DNA from: an uncultured Clostridia bacterium
Lineage (GTDB): Bacteria; Bacillota_A; Clostridia; TANB77; CAG-508
Direction: 5' to 3'
DNA length: 64,000 bases
NCBI GenBank assembly: GCA_944393405.1
Contig: CALYAC010000004.1
Coordinates: forward strand, 62,001 to 126,000
Shown here: positions 19,398 through 30,286 of the stretch, one piece after another
Layout: every line of letters starts with the position of its first letter
Position numbering within the stretch: the stretch's first letter is position 1
Notes under the pieces: generated by a model
Told to the model about the DNA's origin: nothing
The model's input: only the letters and a program-made list of their open reading frames with translations
The model's database searches: none
Program-made: the position numbers and the translations under genes

Positions 19398-20261
19398 CTA
19401 TTCTCCTCTACCTTCTGGTAAGCTATTTGGCATTTCAATAACAACTTTAATTTTCATTACATATTTTATAGCTCTAACAATCTTACTATTTTTAATACGT
19501 TGCCATAATGTAGGTTTAACATCAACTCTAGTTTCTTCAATATATTTTTGATTTTCTTCTGTTGTTTCTGTAGTTTTTGATGTATCTTTTACAGATATTT
19601 CTTCAATTTTTTCTTCAACAACAGGTTCTAGAGTTTCTTCTGGTGCAGGTATTAATTTTAGTGCATCAGCTATTTCTATACCTATATAACTTAAAGCTTT
19701 AGATTTATCTTCTATTCTTTCCATATCTATTTCAATATGTAAGTTTGTTTCTAGGTTTCCAATTCTTGCATTTATTAATTTTAATGCATCTTTATAATTA
19801 TCAGAAGTATTAGATTTAGTTCTTCCTATTACTCCTAATGTTTCTATAATATCTTCAGAAAAGTCATTAGAAATTCCTTTTATTGCTTCTTTCCATCCCT
19901 CTGATTTAGCTTCTACACTTTCTAGTACAGTTTTTAAACTAGCTGCTAAAGAAATATTTTTCTCTCTTTGTCTAATCAATTCTTCAATTTTCTTTGTATT
20001 TTCTTCAAATTGATTTGTTGCATACTCAACTAGTCCATAAGCTGCTTTATATACACTTACTGGAAAGTTTTTCTTTTTTGGATATTCTATTAAATATGTT
20101 TTTATTGATTCTATTAAATCTTTAAAATACGCATCATCCTCTAATTGGACAATTTGTTTTTTACTATTTGGATTAATTAATTTTTGTACTTTATCAATAT
20201 TTGATAAAATCTTTTCTTCCGTGATTACCATTCTCACGTTTACTATGCCAGATTTAGACAT
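19398..20261 (-). CDS. Coiled-coil protein of unknown function
   Basis: A 287-residue, mostly helical, charged protein with no signal peptide or membrane helix. Residues about 85-125 form a coiled coil (QFEENTKKIEELIRQREKNISLAASLKTVLESVEAKSEG); an acidic Glu/Thr-rich linker follows (EETLEPVVEEKIEEISVKD), then a basic amphipathic tail (LWQRIKNSKIVRAIKYVMKIK) that could touch membrane or nucleic acid. No family recognised. AAGGAGGG precedes the ATG. It stands alone between its own terminator and the acyl-CoA ligase gene. Confidence 0.7.
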   Translation of the reverse strand: MSKSGIVNVRMVITEEKILSNIDKVQKLINPNSKKQIVQLEDDAYFKDLIESIKTYLIEYPKKKNFPVSVYKAAYGLVEYATNQFEENTKKIEELIRQREKNISLAASLKTVLESVEAKSEGWKEAIKGISNDFSEDIIETLGVIGRTKSNTSDNYKDALKLINARIGNLETNLHIEIDMERIEDKSKALSYIGIEIADALKLIPAPEETLEPVVEEKIEEISVKDTSKTTETTEENQKYIEETRVDVKPTLWQRIKNSKIVRAIKYVMKIKVVIEMPNSLPEGRGE

Positions 20262-20395
20262 TGTAAACCTTCCCTCCTTTATCCTATGTAACGCTTATTT
20301 CCGTAAGTAAAATTCCTCTTTGATAGGATTTTGTTTTTTTGATTTCATTATAATTTTATTACAACTTTTTAGTATAGTCAAGACTTTTTTTACAA

Positions 20396-22261
20396 TTATT
20401 TGTCTTTTTTTAGCTCTGCATAACGTTTTATTTTCATAGTTGTAGTCTTTACAAATTCATCATGTTTTATTTCTAATTTCTTTACGGCTTTATAAGAAGT
20501 AAGACCTTTATTTACTTCTTTGATCTTATCCCAAATTATTTTATATATTTTATCTTCATCTAAGTCTTTACCATATTTTTCTTCAATAACTTCATAATTT
20601 GGTATTACTCTAGCAGTTATAATTAATTCTTTTTCTCCTTCTACTTCCTTACCATAAACCATACATTCCTTTATTTCCGTATGTTTTGAAAGCATTAATT
20701 CAATTTCTTCTGGATATATGTTTTTACCATTTTGAGTAACAATTACATTCTTACTTCTTCCAGTAATGTATAAAAATCCATCTTTATCCATATATCCTAC
20801 ATCACCAGAATGGAACCATCTTTTTCCATCTTCTTCAAAAATTGCATCTTTTGTAGCTTGTTCATCTTCATAATATCCTATCATTAAAGTTTTGCTACAA
20901 ATTAATATTTCTCCTTCTCCATTTTCATTTGGATTGTCTATTCTAAGTTCTGCTCCTACTACTGCTTTACCTGCTGATCCTACTCTAGTATCAAAATCTG
21001 GTGTTAAAGCTGCTATAGGTGCTGTTTCTGTTAAGCCATATCCTTGTAAGAATATTATTCCTATATCTTCTACCCATTTACCTATTTTTGCATCAATAGG
21101 TGCTGCTGCAGATACAATTATTCTTAACCTTCCACCTAAGTTTTCATATATTTCATTAAATACTTTTCTTTTAATATCTACTCCAACTGTTTTTAATGCA
21201 TTAGTTACATGTATCATTGAATTAACCAATCCATCTTTTTTACTCTTTTTAATGTTTGCATTAATTTTTCTATATAGATTTTCAACAAGTAATGGAACAG
21301 TTAAAAGTGCTGTTGGTTTTGTTTCTTGTAAATCTGAAACAATATGTTTTAATCCTTGGCATACACTAATAGAAGCACCAATTCCAAAAGGTAATAAAAA
21401 ACCTATTGAAGATTCATAAGTATGATGAAGTGGTAATATAGACATAAGCCTATCTTCTGGTAATAATTTTACATATGCTGTTGCAGCATTTACATTTTCT
21501 ATTAAATTTCTATTACATAACATAACTCCCTTAGCATTTGAAGTAGTTCCTGAAGTAAATATTAATACTTTAAATTCTTCTGGATCTATTTCAATGCTCA
21601 TAAAGCTATTATCTCCACCAGTTACTAAAGCTTTACCTTCTTCTATCAAATAATCCAATCCAACAAATCTATCATTTATTTCTTGATTAGAATTCATTTG
21701 TATAAAATAATTTACATCAGGTAAATTTTCTGATACTTTTTTTATAACTTCTGCTTTTTTGCTTGAGAAAATTACAGCTTTTGCTTTTGATCTTTTTATT
21801 ACATTTTCTATTTCATTTTCTGGAAGTTCTTTATCAACAGGAACAGCAATTCCTGCTCCACAAAGCATTGTCATATATGACACATACCAATGATGTGTAT
21901 TTTCTCCAATTATTACTATTCTTGCATCTTTTAAATTAAGTTTTCTAGTTAAAGCTGTACCAAGTCCAATAACTTCATTTTTAAATTGATTATATGTTAT
22001 TTCAGTCCAATCTCCTTTTGGATTAAACTTTTCTAACAAAAATGTTCTATCTGCATATTCTTTAGAAGAATTTATAAACATTTCTTTTACTGTTGTAAAA
22101 GATGTTCCTTGATAATTCTTTTTAGTTTTTTTATTTTTATTTTCTTCTGCTTTCTTCAATTTATCATAATCAACTTTTACTTCATCAATTTCAGACATTT
22201 CTTTCATATGAAATTTTGGAAATTTAAAATTTGGTACTTTAAAATCTTTTAATATTCTCAT
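20396..22261 (-). CDS. AMP-dependent acyl-CoA synthetase (long-chain fatty acid-CoA ligase type)
   Basis: ANL-superfamily adenylating enzyme expected to activate a carboxylic acid, probably a fatty acid, to its CoA thioester. The 621-residue protein carries the P-loop-like motif LIFTSGTTSNAKGVML, GYGLTETAPI, the hinge HSGDVGYMDKDGFLYITGR and the C-terminal catalytic lysine region (KTTTMKIKR). The first 50 residues are a basic extension (FKVPNFKFPKFHMKEM). A TetR regulator gene lies 32 bases upstream in the same direction, which suggests control by fatty acid or acyl-CoA. Confidence 0.9.
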   Translation of the reverse strand: MRILKDFKVPNFKFPKFHMKEMSEIDEVKVDYDKLKKAEENKNKKTKKNYQGTSFTTVKEMFINSSKEYADRTFLLEKFNPKGDWTEITYNQFKNEVIGLGTALTRKLNLKDARIVIIGENTHHWYVSYMTMLCGAGIAVPVDKELPENEIENVIKRSKAKAVIFSSKKAEVIKKVSENLPDVNYFIQMNSNQEINDRFVGLDYLIEEGKALVTGGDNSFMSIEIDPEEFKVLIFTSGTTSNAKGVMLCNRNLIENVNAATAYVKLLPEDRLMSILPLHHTYESSIGFLLPFGIGASISVCQGLKHIVSDLQETKPTALLTVPLLVENLYRKINANIKKSKKDGLVNSMIHVTNALKTVGVDIKRKVFNEIYENLGGRLRIIVSAAAPIDAKIGKWVEDIGIIFLQGYGLTETAPIAALTPDFDTRVGSAGKAVVGAELRIDNPNENGEGEILICSKTLMIGYYEDEQATKDAIFEEDGKRWFHSGDVGYMDKDGFLYITGRSKNVIVTQNGKNIYPEEIELMLSKHTEIKECMVYGKEVEGEKELIITARVIPNYEVIEEKYGKDLDEDKIYKIIWDKIKEVNKGLTSYKAVKKLEIKHDEFVKTTTMKIKRYAELKKDK

Positions 22262-22293
22262 TTTTTTACACTCCTATTTTCCTTTTATTTTCT

Positions 22294-22857
22294 TTATGCC
22301 TTTAATTTTTTTATAAATAAATTATCTATTTCTTCAAACAAATTTTGAACATCTACTTCTTCGTGTCTCATTTTATAAATAAAACTAGAACAAGTAAATC
22401 CAAATATTCCTGAAGCAATTATATCTGGATCTTTATCTACTATTTCTTTTTTTGCTATACCTTCTTTAACAATTCCTTCAATTATTTTTATGTATTCAAA
22501 TACATGCTTCTTACACATTAAACTTCTTTCATCATTTCCCCATATTTGACTTAATATAATAGTCATAAAGTTTTCATATTTAAATAATATTTTTATTTGT
22601 ATTAATACTATTGCTCTTATTTTATCTAAAGAATTATTTAATTTTTCAGTTTTTATGCTAATACTATTTTTTAGAAGTTTAACACCTTCATCTACTAAAA
22701 AATTAAATATTTCTTCTTTACTAGAAAAATGATAATATAAAGTTCCTTTTGCTACACCTACTGTAGCAGTAATTTCTTCAATACTAGTTGCATCATATCC
22801 TTTGTCTGCAAAAAGTTTCATTGAAGCTTCAAATATTTTTCTTTTTGTTTTATTCAT
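22294..22857 (-). CDS. TetR-family transcriptional regulator
   Basis: A 187-residue repressor with an N-terminal TetR helix-turn-helix (KLFADKGYDATSIEEITATVGVAKGTLYYHFSSKEEIF, about 14-52) and a ligand-binding helical C-terminal domain resembling FadR-like regulators of fatty-acid metabolism. It is cotranscribed with the acyl-CoA ligase gene, which it probably controls. An AT-rich, partly palindromic stretch upstream (around 22880-22905) is a possible operator, not a firm call. Confidence 0.93.
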   Translation of the reverse strand: MNKTKRKIFEASMKLFADKGYDATSIEEITATVGVAKGTLYYHFSSKEEIFNFLVDEGVKLLKNSISIKTEKLNNSLDKIRAIVLIQIKILFKYENFMTIILSQIWGNDERSLMCKKHVFEYIKIIEGIVKEGIAKKEIVDKDPDIIASGIFGFTCSSFIYKMRHEEVDVQNLFEEIDNLFIKKLKA

Positions 22858-22976
22858 ACATTTTCACCTTTATAAAAAAACTATAATAATTATATAATTT
22901 ATTATTAAAATATGCAAGAGTTTACTTCTTTTTCGACCACTTCAGCTAAATAATTGTTTTAAAAAATTGTTTATGA

Positions 22977-23005
22977 TTGATTTTATGTAAATTCTATGTT
23001 ATGAT
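22977..23005 (+). promoter_or_regulatory. Promoter of the 98-residue orphan gene
   Basis: TTGATT, 17-base spacer, TATGAT. Spacer and -10 (TTATGTAAATTCTATGT-TATGAT) closely resemble the promoter at 52148-52176. Confidence 0.7.
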
Positions 23006-23037
23006 ATTTTTATCTACTTGAAAGGGAGGCAATAATC

Positions 23038-23334
23038 ATGACTCTTATGCTAAAGGATTGTTTACCTGAAAAGCTTCCAATAGAAAAAGAAGTTATTCAA
23101 AAGAGCAAACCTGATGCAATTGGCTCACGTCGGATGTTAGTAGATTATCAGGATAAAATCTTTAATATTGTCCTGAACTCCGACAATTCTGTAGAAATTA
23201 TCTTCGTATATACTCCACTGGAGAAATACGACGATCGTTTCTATCGAGCTAAAGATGACTTTATCGGACGATTCGTTGGATCTGAGGACGAAGGAGGTTA
23301 TGTCATTATTGAATCCAAAAAGGGCGCTGGATAA
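23038..23334 (+). CDS. Orphan protein of unknown function, atypical composition
   Basis: A 98-residue soluble protein (MTLMLKDCLPEKLPIEKEV; a beta-rich middle FNIVLNSDNSVEIIFVYTP; FVGSEDEGGYVIIESKKGAG). No family recognised. GC is 37% by hand count (111 of 297), with codons such as CGT, CGG, CGA, ATC, GTC and GGC that neighbours avoid. The in-phase CGG (GGC TCA CGT CGG ATG TTA) is read straight; skipping C would hit a stop within two codons. Second exception to the CGG pattern. Its stop codon lies inside its own terminator hairpin; Shine-Dalgarno GGGAGG is strong. Confidence 0.7.
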   Translation: MTLMLKDCLPEKLPIEKEVIQKSKPDAIGSRRMLVDYQDKIFNIVLNSDNSVEIIFVYTPLEKYDDRFYRAKDDFIGRFVGSEDEGGYVIIESKKGAG

Positions 23335-23350
23335 TCCGCGCCCTTTTACT
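23318..23350 (+). terminator. GC-rich terminator overlapping the orphan gene's 3' end
   Basis: AAAAGGGCGC (23318-23327) / GCGCCCTTTT (23338-23347); the stem includes the last codons and the stop lies in the loop. Confidence 0.9.
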
Positions 23351-23388
23351 TTAATATATATTATTTAAACTAAACAATCATTTATATT

Positions 23389-24403
<1,015 letters not shown>

Positions 24404-24488
24404 TTATATTTCATTTATATTACATTTTCGTTACAATTATATTACATTTATTATTAAATAGCAAATACTTTTTGTATTTTAACATAAA

Positions 24489-24531
24489 AAAATACCTTTT
24501 ACCATATTTATATTATACTAAAAGGTATTTT
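24489..24531 (-). terminator. Terminator of the gene at 24566
   Basis: AAAATACCTTTT (24489-24500) / AAAAGGTATTTT (24520-24531), followed on the minus strand by A/T-rich sequence with T-runs. Confidence 0.75.
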
Positions 24532-24565
24532 ATTTATTCATTTTATATAATAAAATTAATTTTCT

Positions 24566-24988
24566 CTATTCTTTATCTGTTAATGCAACTAAAAATCTAT
24601 CTATTCCATCTCTTCTAAATTTTAATTCATATGTTTTTGTCTGTCCTGAACTTATTGTTCCTATATCAATATATTCTGTTCCTATTAATTCATTATCTTT
24701 ATTGTATAGAAAAAAAGTTAAATTTTTATCTGTTACATCTTCTTCTGATTCGTTCTTTAGTTCTCCTTTTATGTATCCATTTACATTTGTTACTTTAGCT
24801 TCTGATACTGTAATTACAGGGTTTGTTTCTTGAATTCTATATACTTTGATATCTCTATACATAGATTTAACTGCCATTACACTACCTATCGAAACAAATA
24901 CAAATAATAGAATACACCAAATGAAATATCTTCTGAAGTTTCTTGTTTGAACTCTAGCGTCTATAAACCAAAAATCAGAATAGCCCAT
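24566..24988 (-). CDS. Membrane-anchored protein with FxLYD-like beta domain
   Basis: A 140-residue protein: a short cytoplasmic N-terminus with aromatic and basic residues, one transmembrane helix (about 23-44, FIWCILLFVFVSIGSVMAV), and an extracytoplasmic beta-sandwich-like domain (GYIKGELKNESEEDVTDKNLTFFLYN ... IGTISSGQTKTYELKF) resembling FxLYD domains. Function unknown. It lies between mreB and lexA in the same orientation, 35 bases after lexA. Confidence 0.75.
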   Translation of the reverse strand: MGYSDFWFIDARVQTRNFRRYFIWCILLFVFVSIGSVMAVKSMYRDIKVYRIQETNPVITVSEAKVTNVNGYIKGELKNESEEDVTDKNLTFFLYNKDNELIGTEYIDIGTISSGQTKTYELKFRRDGIDRFLVALTDKE

Positions 24989-25023
24989 ATTATTTCTTTC
25001 CTTTCTAAATTAATCTATATTAT

Positions 25024-25701
25024 TTACATTTTTCTAAATACGCCAACTACTTTTCCAAGTATTGTACAATTTGGAACAATTATTGGATCCATTGTACTAT
25101 TTTCTGGTTGTAATCTAATATAATCTTTTTCTTTATAGAATGTTTTTACAGTTGCCTCATCATCAATTAATGCAACTACTATTTCTCCATTTTCAGCTAC
25201 ATTTTGTCTTCTTACTAATATAAAATCGCCATCTAAAATTCCAGCTTCAATCATGCTTTCTCCTCTAACAACAAGCATAAAGCTTTGGCTATTTCCAACA
25301 AAATCTAATGGTATTGGGAAAGTATCTGTTATATTTTCTACTGCTAGGATTGGTGCCCCTGCTGTTATTTTTCCTACTACTGGTACATCAACCATCTCTT
25401 TTTTATTATAAAAAGCTTTTGCTGGTGGTGTTCCTGGTTTTTTTGGCATGTATAATTCATCTTCTGATTTTAATATTCTTAATGTTCTACCTTTTTGGCT
25501 TTCTTTCTTAATATATCTTAGTTCCTCTAATTGTTTTAAATAAGAATGAACTGTTGCTGTTGAACTTAATCCTACAGCTTTTCCTATCTCTCTTACAGAT
25601 GGTGCATAACCATTTTTTTCAATTTGTTTTGTTATATATCTTAATATCTGTTTTTGTCTTGGTGTTAATTCTTTTGTTTTTCTTTTCTTTCCTTCTGCCA
25701 T
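25024..25701 (-). CDS. lexA: LexA repressor, SOS regulator
   Basis: Represses DNA-damage genes and self-cleaves with RecA-ssDNA. The 225-residue protein has an N-terminal winged helix ([36 protein letters not shown]), cleavage site Ala114-Gly115 (KITAGAPI), and the Ser149 (RGESMIEAG) and Lys186 (ATVKTF) catalytic dyad. GGAGG precedes its ATG. I found no clear GAAC-N4-GTTC SOS box upstream, so the operator may be divergent. Confidence 0.97.
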   Translation of the reverse strand: MAEGKKRKTKELTPRQKQILRYITKQIEKNGYAPSVREIGKAVGLSSTATVHSYLKQLEELRYIKKESQKGRTLRILKSEDELYMPKKPGTPPAKAFYNKKEMVDVPVVGKITAGAPILAVENITDTFPIPLDFVGNSQSFMLVVRGESMIEAGILDGDFILVRRQNVAENGEIVVALIDDEATVKTFYKEKDYIRLQPENSTMDPIIVPNCTILGKVVGVFRKM

Positions 25702-25732
25702 TAAATCATCCCTCCAAATTTTATTTTACACT

Positions 25733-25761
25733 ATACTATCATACAAACAAAAAAATGTCAA
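25733..25761 (-). promoter_or_regulatory. lexA promoter
   Basis: Minus-strand TTGACA (25761-25756), 17-base spacer, TAGTAT (25738-25733), about 32 bases upstream of the lexA start. Confidence 0.65.
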
Positions 25762-25831
25762 ACAAATTTTTGATTTTATTTGACATCTTTATTGTTTTCT
25801 CAATATTTATTGAATGTTCTAATATTTTCTT

Positions 25832-27118
<1,287 letters not shown>

Positions 27119-27136
27119 TTAATTTTTAAATATCTT

Positions 27137-27493
27137 TTATTCATTATATAAATCATTATCTTTACCATCTATTCCATCTTGTGGCCTAAATGCAGGACTC
27201 ATAATTAATAATAATTTCATTTTTCCTGCAAATACAAATTCAGTATTTTTTGGAATCTCTATCAAATCATCTTTTTTTACTTTTATTTCTTTTCCATTAA
27301 TTTTAAAACGACCTTCTCCATCAAGGACATAATATATCTTTTGACTATAAACATTAGTATGATATTTATCATGTCCTTTAAAACAATCTTCTACTGAAAT
27401 ACTTATTTCTTTTGTATATAAATCAAAGTTATATCCATTTAGTCCTTTTTGTTTAAAAGAAGGACTCTCTGGCAATTTTTTTATATAATCCAT
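27137..27493 (-). CDS. Cupin-domain protein
   Basis: A 118-residue single-domain cupin. Motif 1 (HDKYHTNVYSQKIYYVLDGEGRFKINGKEI) and motif 2 (LIEIPKNTEFVFAGKMKLLLI) are visible; the metal site appears partly degenerate, since the second motif lacks the usual His. Function unknown; it may bind or isomerise a sugar or small metabolite. It lies 33 bases upstream of obgE in the same direction. Confidence 0.8.
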   Translation of the reverse strand: MDYIKKLPESPSFKQKGLNGYNFDLYTKEISISVEDCFKGHDKYHTNVYSQKIYYVLDGEGRFKINGKEIKVKKDDLIEIPKNTEFVFAGKMKLLLIMSPAFRPQDGIDGKDNDLYNE

Positions 27494-27546
27494 AATTTCT
27501 CCAATCTATATATCAAATAATTCTGTTATATCATTAATTAAATATT

Positions 27547-28560
27547 CTATTTTTCAAAATAATCTAATCTCATTGCTTTTTTAACTTTTTTCATCGTTTC
27601 TTTTGCAGTTTTTCTTGCTTTTTCAGTACCTTTTATTAACAATTCATCTACAAGTTCTGGTCTCTCTTCATAATATTTTCTTTTTTCTCTAATTGGCTCT
27701 AAAAAGTCTATTATATTTTTTGCAAGTTCTTTCTTACAAGCTACACATCCTCTTTTACCTGCTTTACATTCTTCACATACTTTTTTACATTCTTCTTTAT
27801 CTGTAAATAAATTATGATAGTATGCAACCATACATATATCAGGATTTCCCTTATCATCTTTTCTTATTCTATTTGGATCTGTAACAGCTCCCATTACTTT
27901 CTTTGTTATTTCTTCTGGACTATCAGATAAATAAATAGCATTTCCTAAAGATTTGCCCATTTTTTCATTTCCATCTAATCCTTTAATTCTTTTTGTGCTT
28001 GAAAGTACTGCTTCTGGTTCTGTTAATACTTCTCCATATATGCTATTAAATTTTCTTACTATCTCTCTACATTGTTCTATTAGTGGTAATTGATCTTCAC
28101 CAACAGGAACAAGTTTTCCTTCAAATGCTGTAATATCTGCAGCTTGACTTACTGGATATCCTAAAAATCCATATGTAACACTCTCTCCAAATAATGCTTT
28201 TTTCTGTGCTATTTCTGTTTTTACAGTTGGATTTCTTTCAAGTCTTGCAATAGTTACTAAGTTGGAATAAAACACTGTAAGTTCTGCAACTTCTGGTATC
28301 ATTGATTGAATATATATTGTAGTTTTTTCTGGATCTAAACCTACTGATAAATAATCAAGCATAACCTCTCTTACATTCTTTCTTACTTTTTCTGGATTAT
28401 TAAAATTATCTGTTAAAGCCTGAACATCTGCAATTAATATATATGGATCATATTTCCCTGAATTTTGCATTTCTACTCTTGTTCTAAGTGATCCAAAATA
28501 GTGTCCAATATGTAGCCTACCTGTTGGTCTATCTCCAGTTAATATTCTTTTTTTATCCAT
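27547..28560 (-). CDS. trpS: Tryptophanyl-tRNA synthetase, predicted Fe-S type
   Basis: Class I synthetase charging tRNA-Trp. The 337-residue protein has the HIGH motif GRLHIGHYFGSL (14-25 region) and KMSKS variant KMGKS (200-204). Cys243-x21-Cys265-x6-Cys272-x2-Cys275 (VCEECKAGKRGCVACKK) closely follows the Cys-x22-Cys-x6-Cys-x2-Cys signature of Thermotoga maritima TrpRS, which binds a [4Fe-4S] cluster near the anticodon-binding region. Two further Cys (258, 262) lie in between. GGAGGAG precedes the start. No T-box is visible upstream. Confidence 0.95.
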   Translation of the reverse strand: MDKKRILTGDRPTGRLHIGHYFGSLRTRVEMQNSGKYDPYILIADVQALTDNFNNPEKVRKNVREVMLDYLSVGLDPEKTTIYIQSMIPEVAELTVFYSNLVTIARLERNPTVKTEIAQKKALFGESVTYGFLGYPVSQAADITAFEGKLVPVGEDQLPLIEQCREIVRKFNSIYGEVLTEPEAVLSSTKRIKGLDGNEKMGKSLGNAIYLSDSPEEITKKVMGAVTDPNRIRKDDKGNPDICMVAYYHNLFTDKEECKKVCEECKAGKRGCVACKKELAKNIIDFLEPIREKRKYYEERPELVDELLIKGTEKARKTAKETMKKVKKAMRLDYFEK

Positions 28561-28663
28561 ATCTTCTCCTCCTAACTCTAAAGCTATTTTCTATAATAAA
28601 TTTCTATAATGAATATTACATCTTTAATTTAGTTTTATTTAATTCACTATTCTACTTTTTAAT

Positions 28664-29510
28664 TTAATTCTTTACTAAAGTTTTTCTTGTTACTAAAGTT
28701 ATAAAATATATACATCCTGAAATAATTACTATCATTGGTCCTGTAGGTATATTAAAGTAGTATGATGCAATTAATCCTGATATACCAGAAAATAGTGAAA
28801 ATATCACAGAATACAAATGATAAGTTCTCATATTTTTTGCTATATTTCTACTTGAAGCAGCTGGAAGTATTAATAATGAGTTAATTAATAATATTCCTAT
28901 CCATCTTATTGAAATCATTACAACTATTGCTATTAATACAGCAAAGATATTATCAATTTTTTTGGTTTTAATTCCTTTGCTTTTTGCTAAAGTTGAATTT
29001 ATACTTATTAAATTTAATTTATTAAATGTAAAATACCAAAATACTAAAACTACTATTGCTATTAAAAACACATATATTATTTCTGTATCTGTTATACTTA
29101 ATATATCTCCAACTAAATAACTAGAATATTGATTAAAGTTTCCAGTCTGTGCTAATATTGCAAGGCCTAAAGCTATAGCTATTGATGAGAAAACACTAAT
29201 TATTGTATCTGCACCATATGTTGTTTTATTCTTTACAAAATTTAATAAAATCGCAAATCCTATTGCAAATATTATCATTCCAATATTTAAGTTACTTATT
29301 CCTATTAAACTACCGAAGTGCAATTCCTGTTAATGCAGAGTGTCCTAATGCATCTGAGAAAAATGCCATTTTATTGTTAACAATCATAGTTCCCAATATT
29401 GCAAATATTGGAGATATTAAAATTATTGCTAAAAGTGCATTTTTCATAAATTCATAATCTATAAATTCAAAAGGTAATATTACTTCTAATATACTATCTA
29501 TTATTTCCAT
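28664..29510 (-). CDS. Zinc/manganese ABC transporter permease (ZnuB family), +1 shift at a CGG codon
   Basis: Membrane subunit of an ABC-type metal importer (ABC-3 family). The first 65 codons give MEIIDSILEVILPFEFIDYEF ... FFSDALGHSALTGIAL, then CGG and TAG stop. Skipping C29315 continues as GSLIGISNLNIGMIIFAIGF and the remaining helices, giving about 281 residues, the normal size, with about eight to nine transmembrane segments. The conserved SDALGHSALTGIALG segment crosses the site exactly. It follows the ATPase and binding-protein genes of the same importer, both intact, so loss of this subunit would be odd. Confidence 0.88.
29313..29315 (-). other. In-phase CGG at a +1 frame change (ABC permease)
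   Basis: Minus-strand context GGA ATT GCA CTT C|GGT AGT TTA. Zero frame is CGG TAG, an immediate stop. Omitting C restores G-I-A-L-G. Confidence 0.9.
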
Positions 29511-29526
29511 TTTTCCCCCATTTAAC

Positions 29527-30255
29527 TTAAGCTAATTCACCAAACCTATTCTTAAATTCTAAGCTTTTAAAAACATCTTCTGGTGTTCCTTCTTTTATTA
29601 CTTCTTTGTCCAATAGTATCACTTTATCAGCATATTTTTTAGCCAAGTCCAAATCATGTGATACTAAAATTATAGACATATCATACTCAGTTTTTAATTT
29701 ATTTATTATTTTATAAAATTCTTTTATACCATTTCTATCTATACCAGATACAGGTTCATCTAATATTAATAAATTTGGAGTTGGTTTTGTAGCAATTGAT
29801 ATTAGCACACGTTGTAATTCCCCTCCTGATAAATCTCCTATACTTTTATCTATTAAATTCTCTGCTCCAAATATTTTTAATTGTTCTTTTATTTCATTAT
29901 ATATTTTTTTATCTTTTCTTAAAAATACTGGTATATGAGTAATGCATGATGCAAATAAATCATAAACTGTAGTTGGCATATGTTTTTCTACATTAATACT
30001 TTGTGGAACATATCCTATTTTGATTTTTTTAGAAATATTATCTTTTTTATCAACAAATGTAATGTCACCAGTGTGTTCTATTTCTCCTAAAATAGCTTTT
30101 AATAAAGTGGTTTTACCTGCTCCATTTCTTCCTATAATAACAGTTAATTCACCACAATGTATATGAATACTTACATTTTTTAAAATTTCTTCATTTCCTA
30201 TTTTAACTCCAATATTATTTATTTTTGTGCAATGTAATCCACAAGCTTTCTCCAT
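29527..30255 (-). CDS. Zinc/manganese ABC transporter ATP-binding protein (ZnuC family)
   Basis: ATPase of the metal importer. The 242-residue protein has Walker A GRNGAGKTT, Q-loop YVPQS, signature LSGGELQR, Walker B LLILDEP and H-loop VSHD. The ATG at 30267 overlaps GGAGG, so the ATG at 30255 (MEKACGLHCTK) is the better start; the Cys and His near this N-terminus could bind metal. Middle gene of the three-gene importer operon. Confidence 0.93.
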   Translation of the reverse strand: MEKACGLHCTKINNIGVKIGNEEILKNVSIHIHCGELTVIIGRNGAGKTTLLKAILGEIEHTGDITFVDKKDNISKKIKIGYVPQSINVEKHMPTTVYDLFASCITHIPVFLRKDKKIYNEIKEQLKIFGAENLIDKSIGDLSGGELQRVLISIATKPTPNLLILDEPVSGIDRNGIKEFYKIINKLKTEYDMSIILVSHDLDLAKKYADKVILLDKEVIKEGTPEDVFKSLEFKNRFGELA

Positions 30256-30286
30256 TATTTCCTCCATCTATATAAAATTGACACAA

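Noticed and set aside
22880..22905. TetR operator upstream of the TetR gene
   Set aside because: The stretch is only an imperfect AT palindrome, too weak to list as a site.
24900..24936. Long open frames on the opposite strand of dnaJ, gltX, rnj, pilMN and other genes
   Set aside because: They are antisense shadows of conserved genes without ribosome-binding sites or recognisable products.
25680..25780. SOS box upstream of lexA
   Set aside because: No GAAC-N4-GTTC or clear variant is visible, so only the promoter was called.
28664..29510. ABC permease as two half-size subunits
   Set aside because: The break is inside a conserved helix segment, and the junction is restored exactly by skipping one base.
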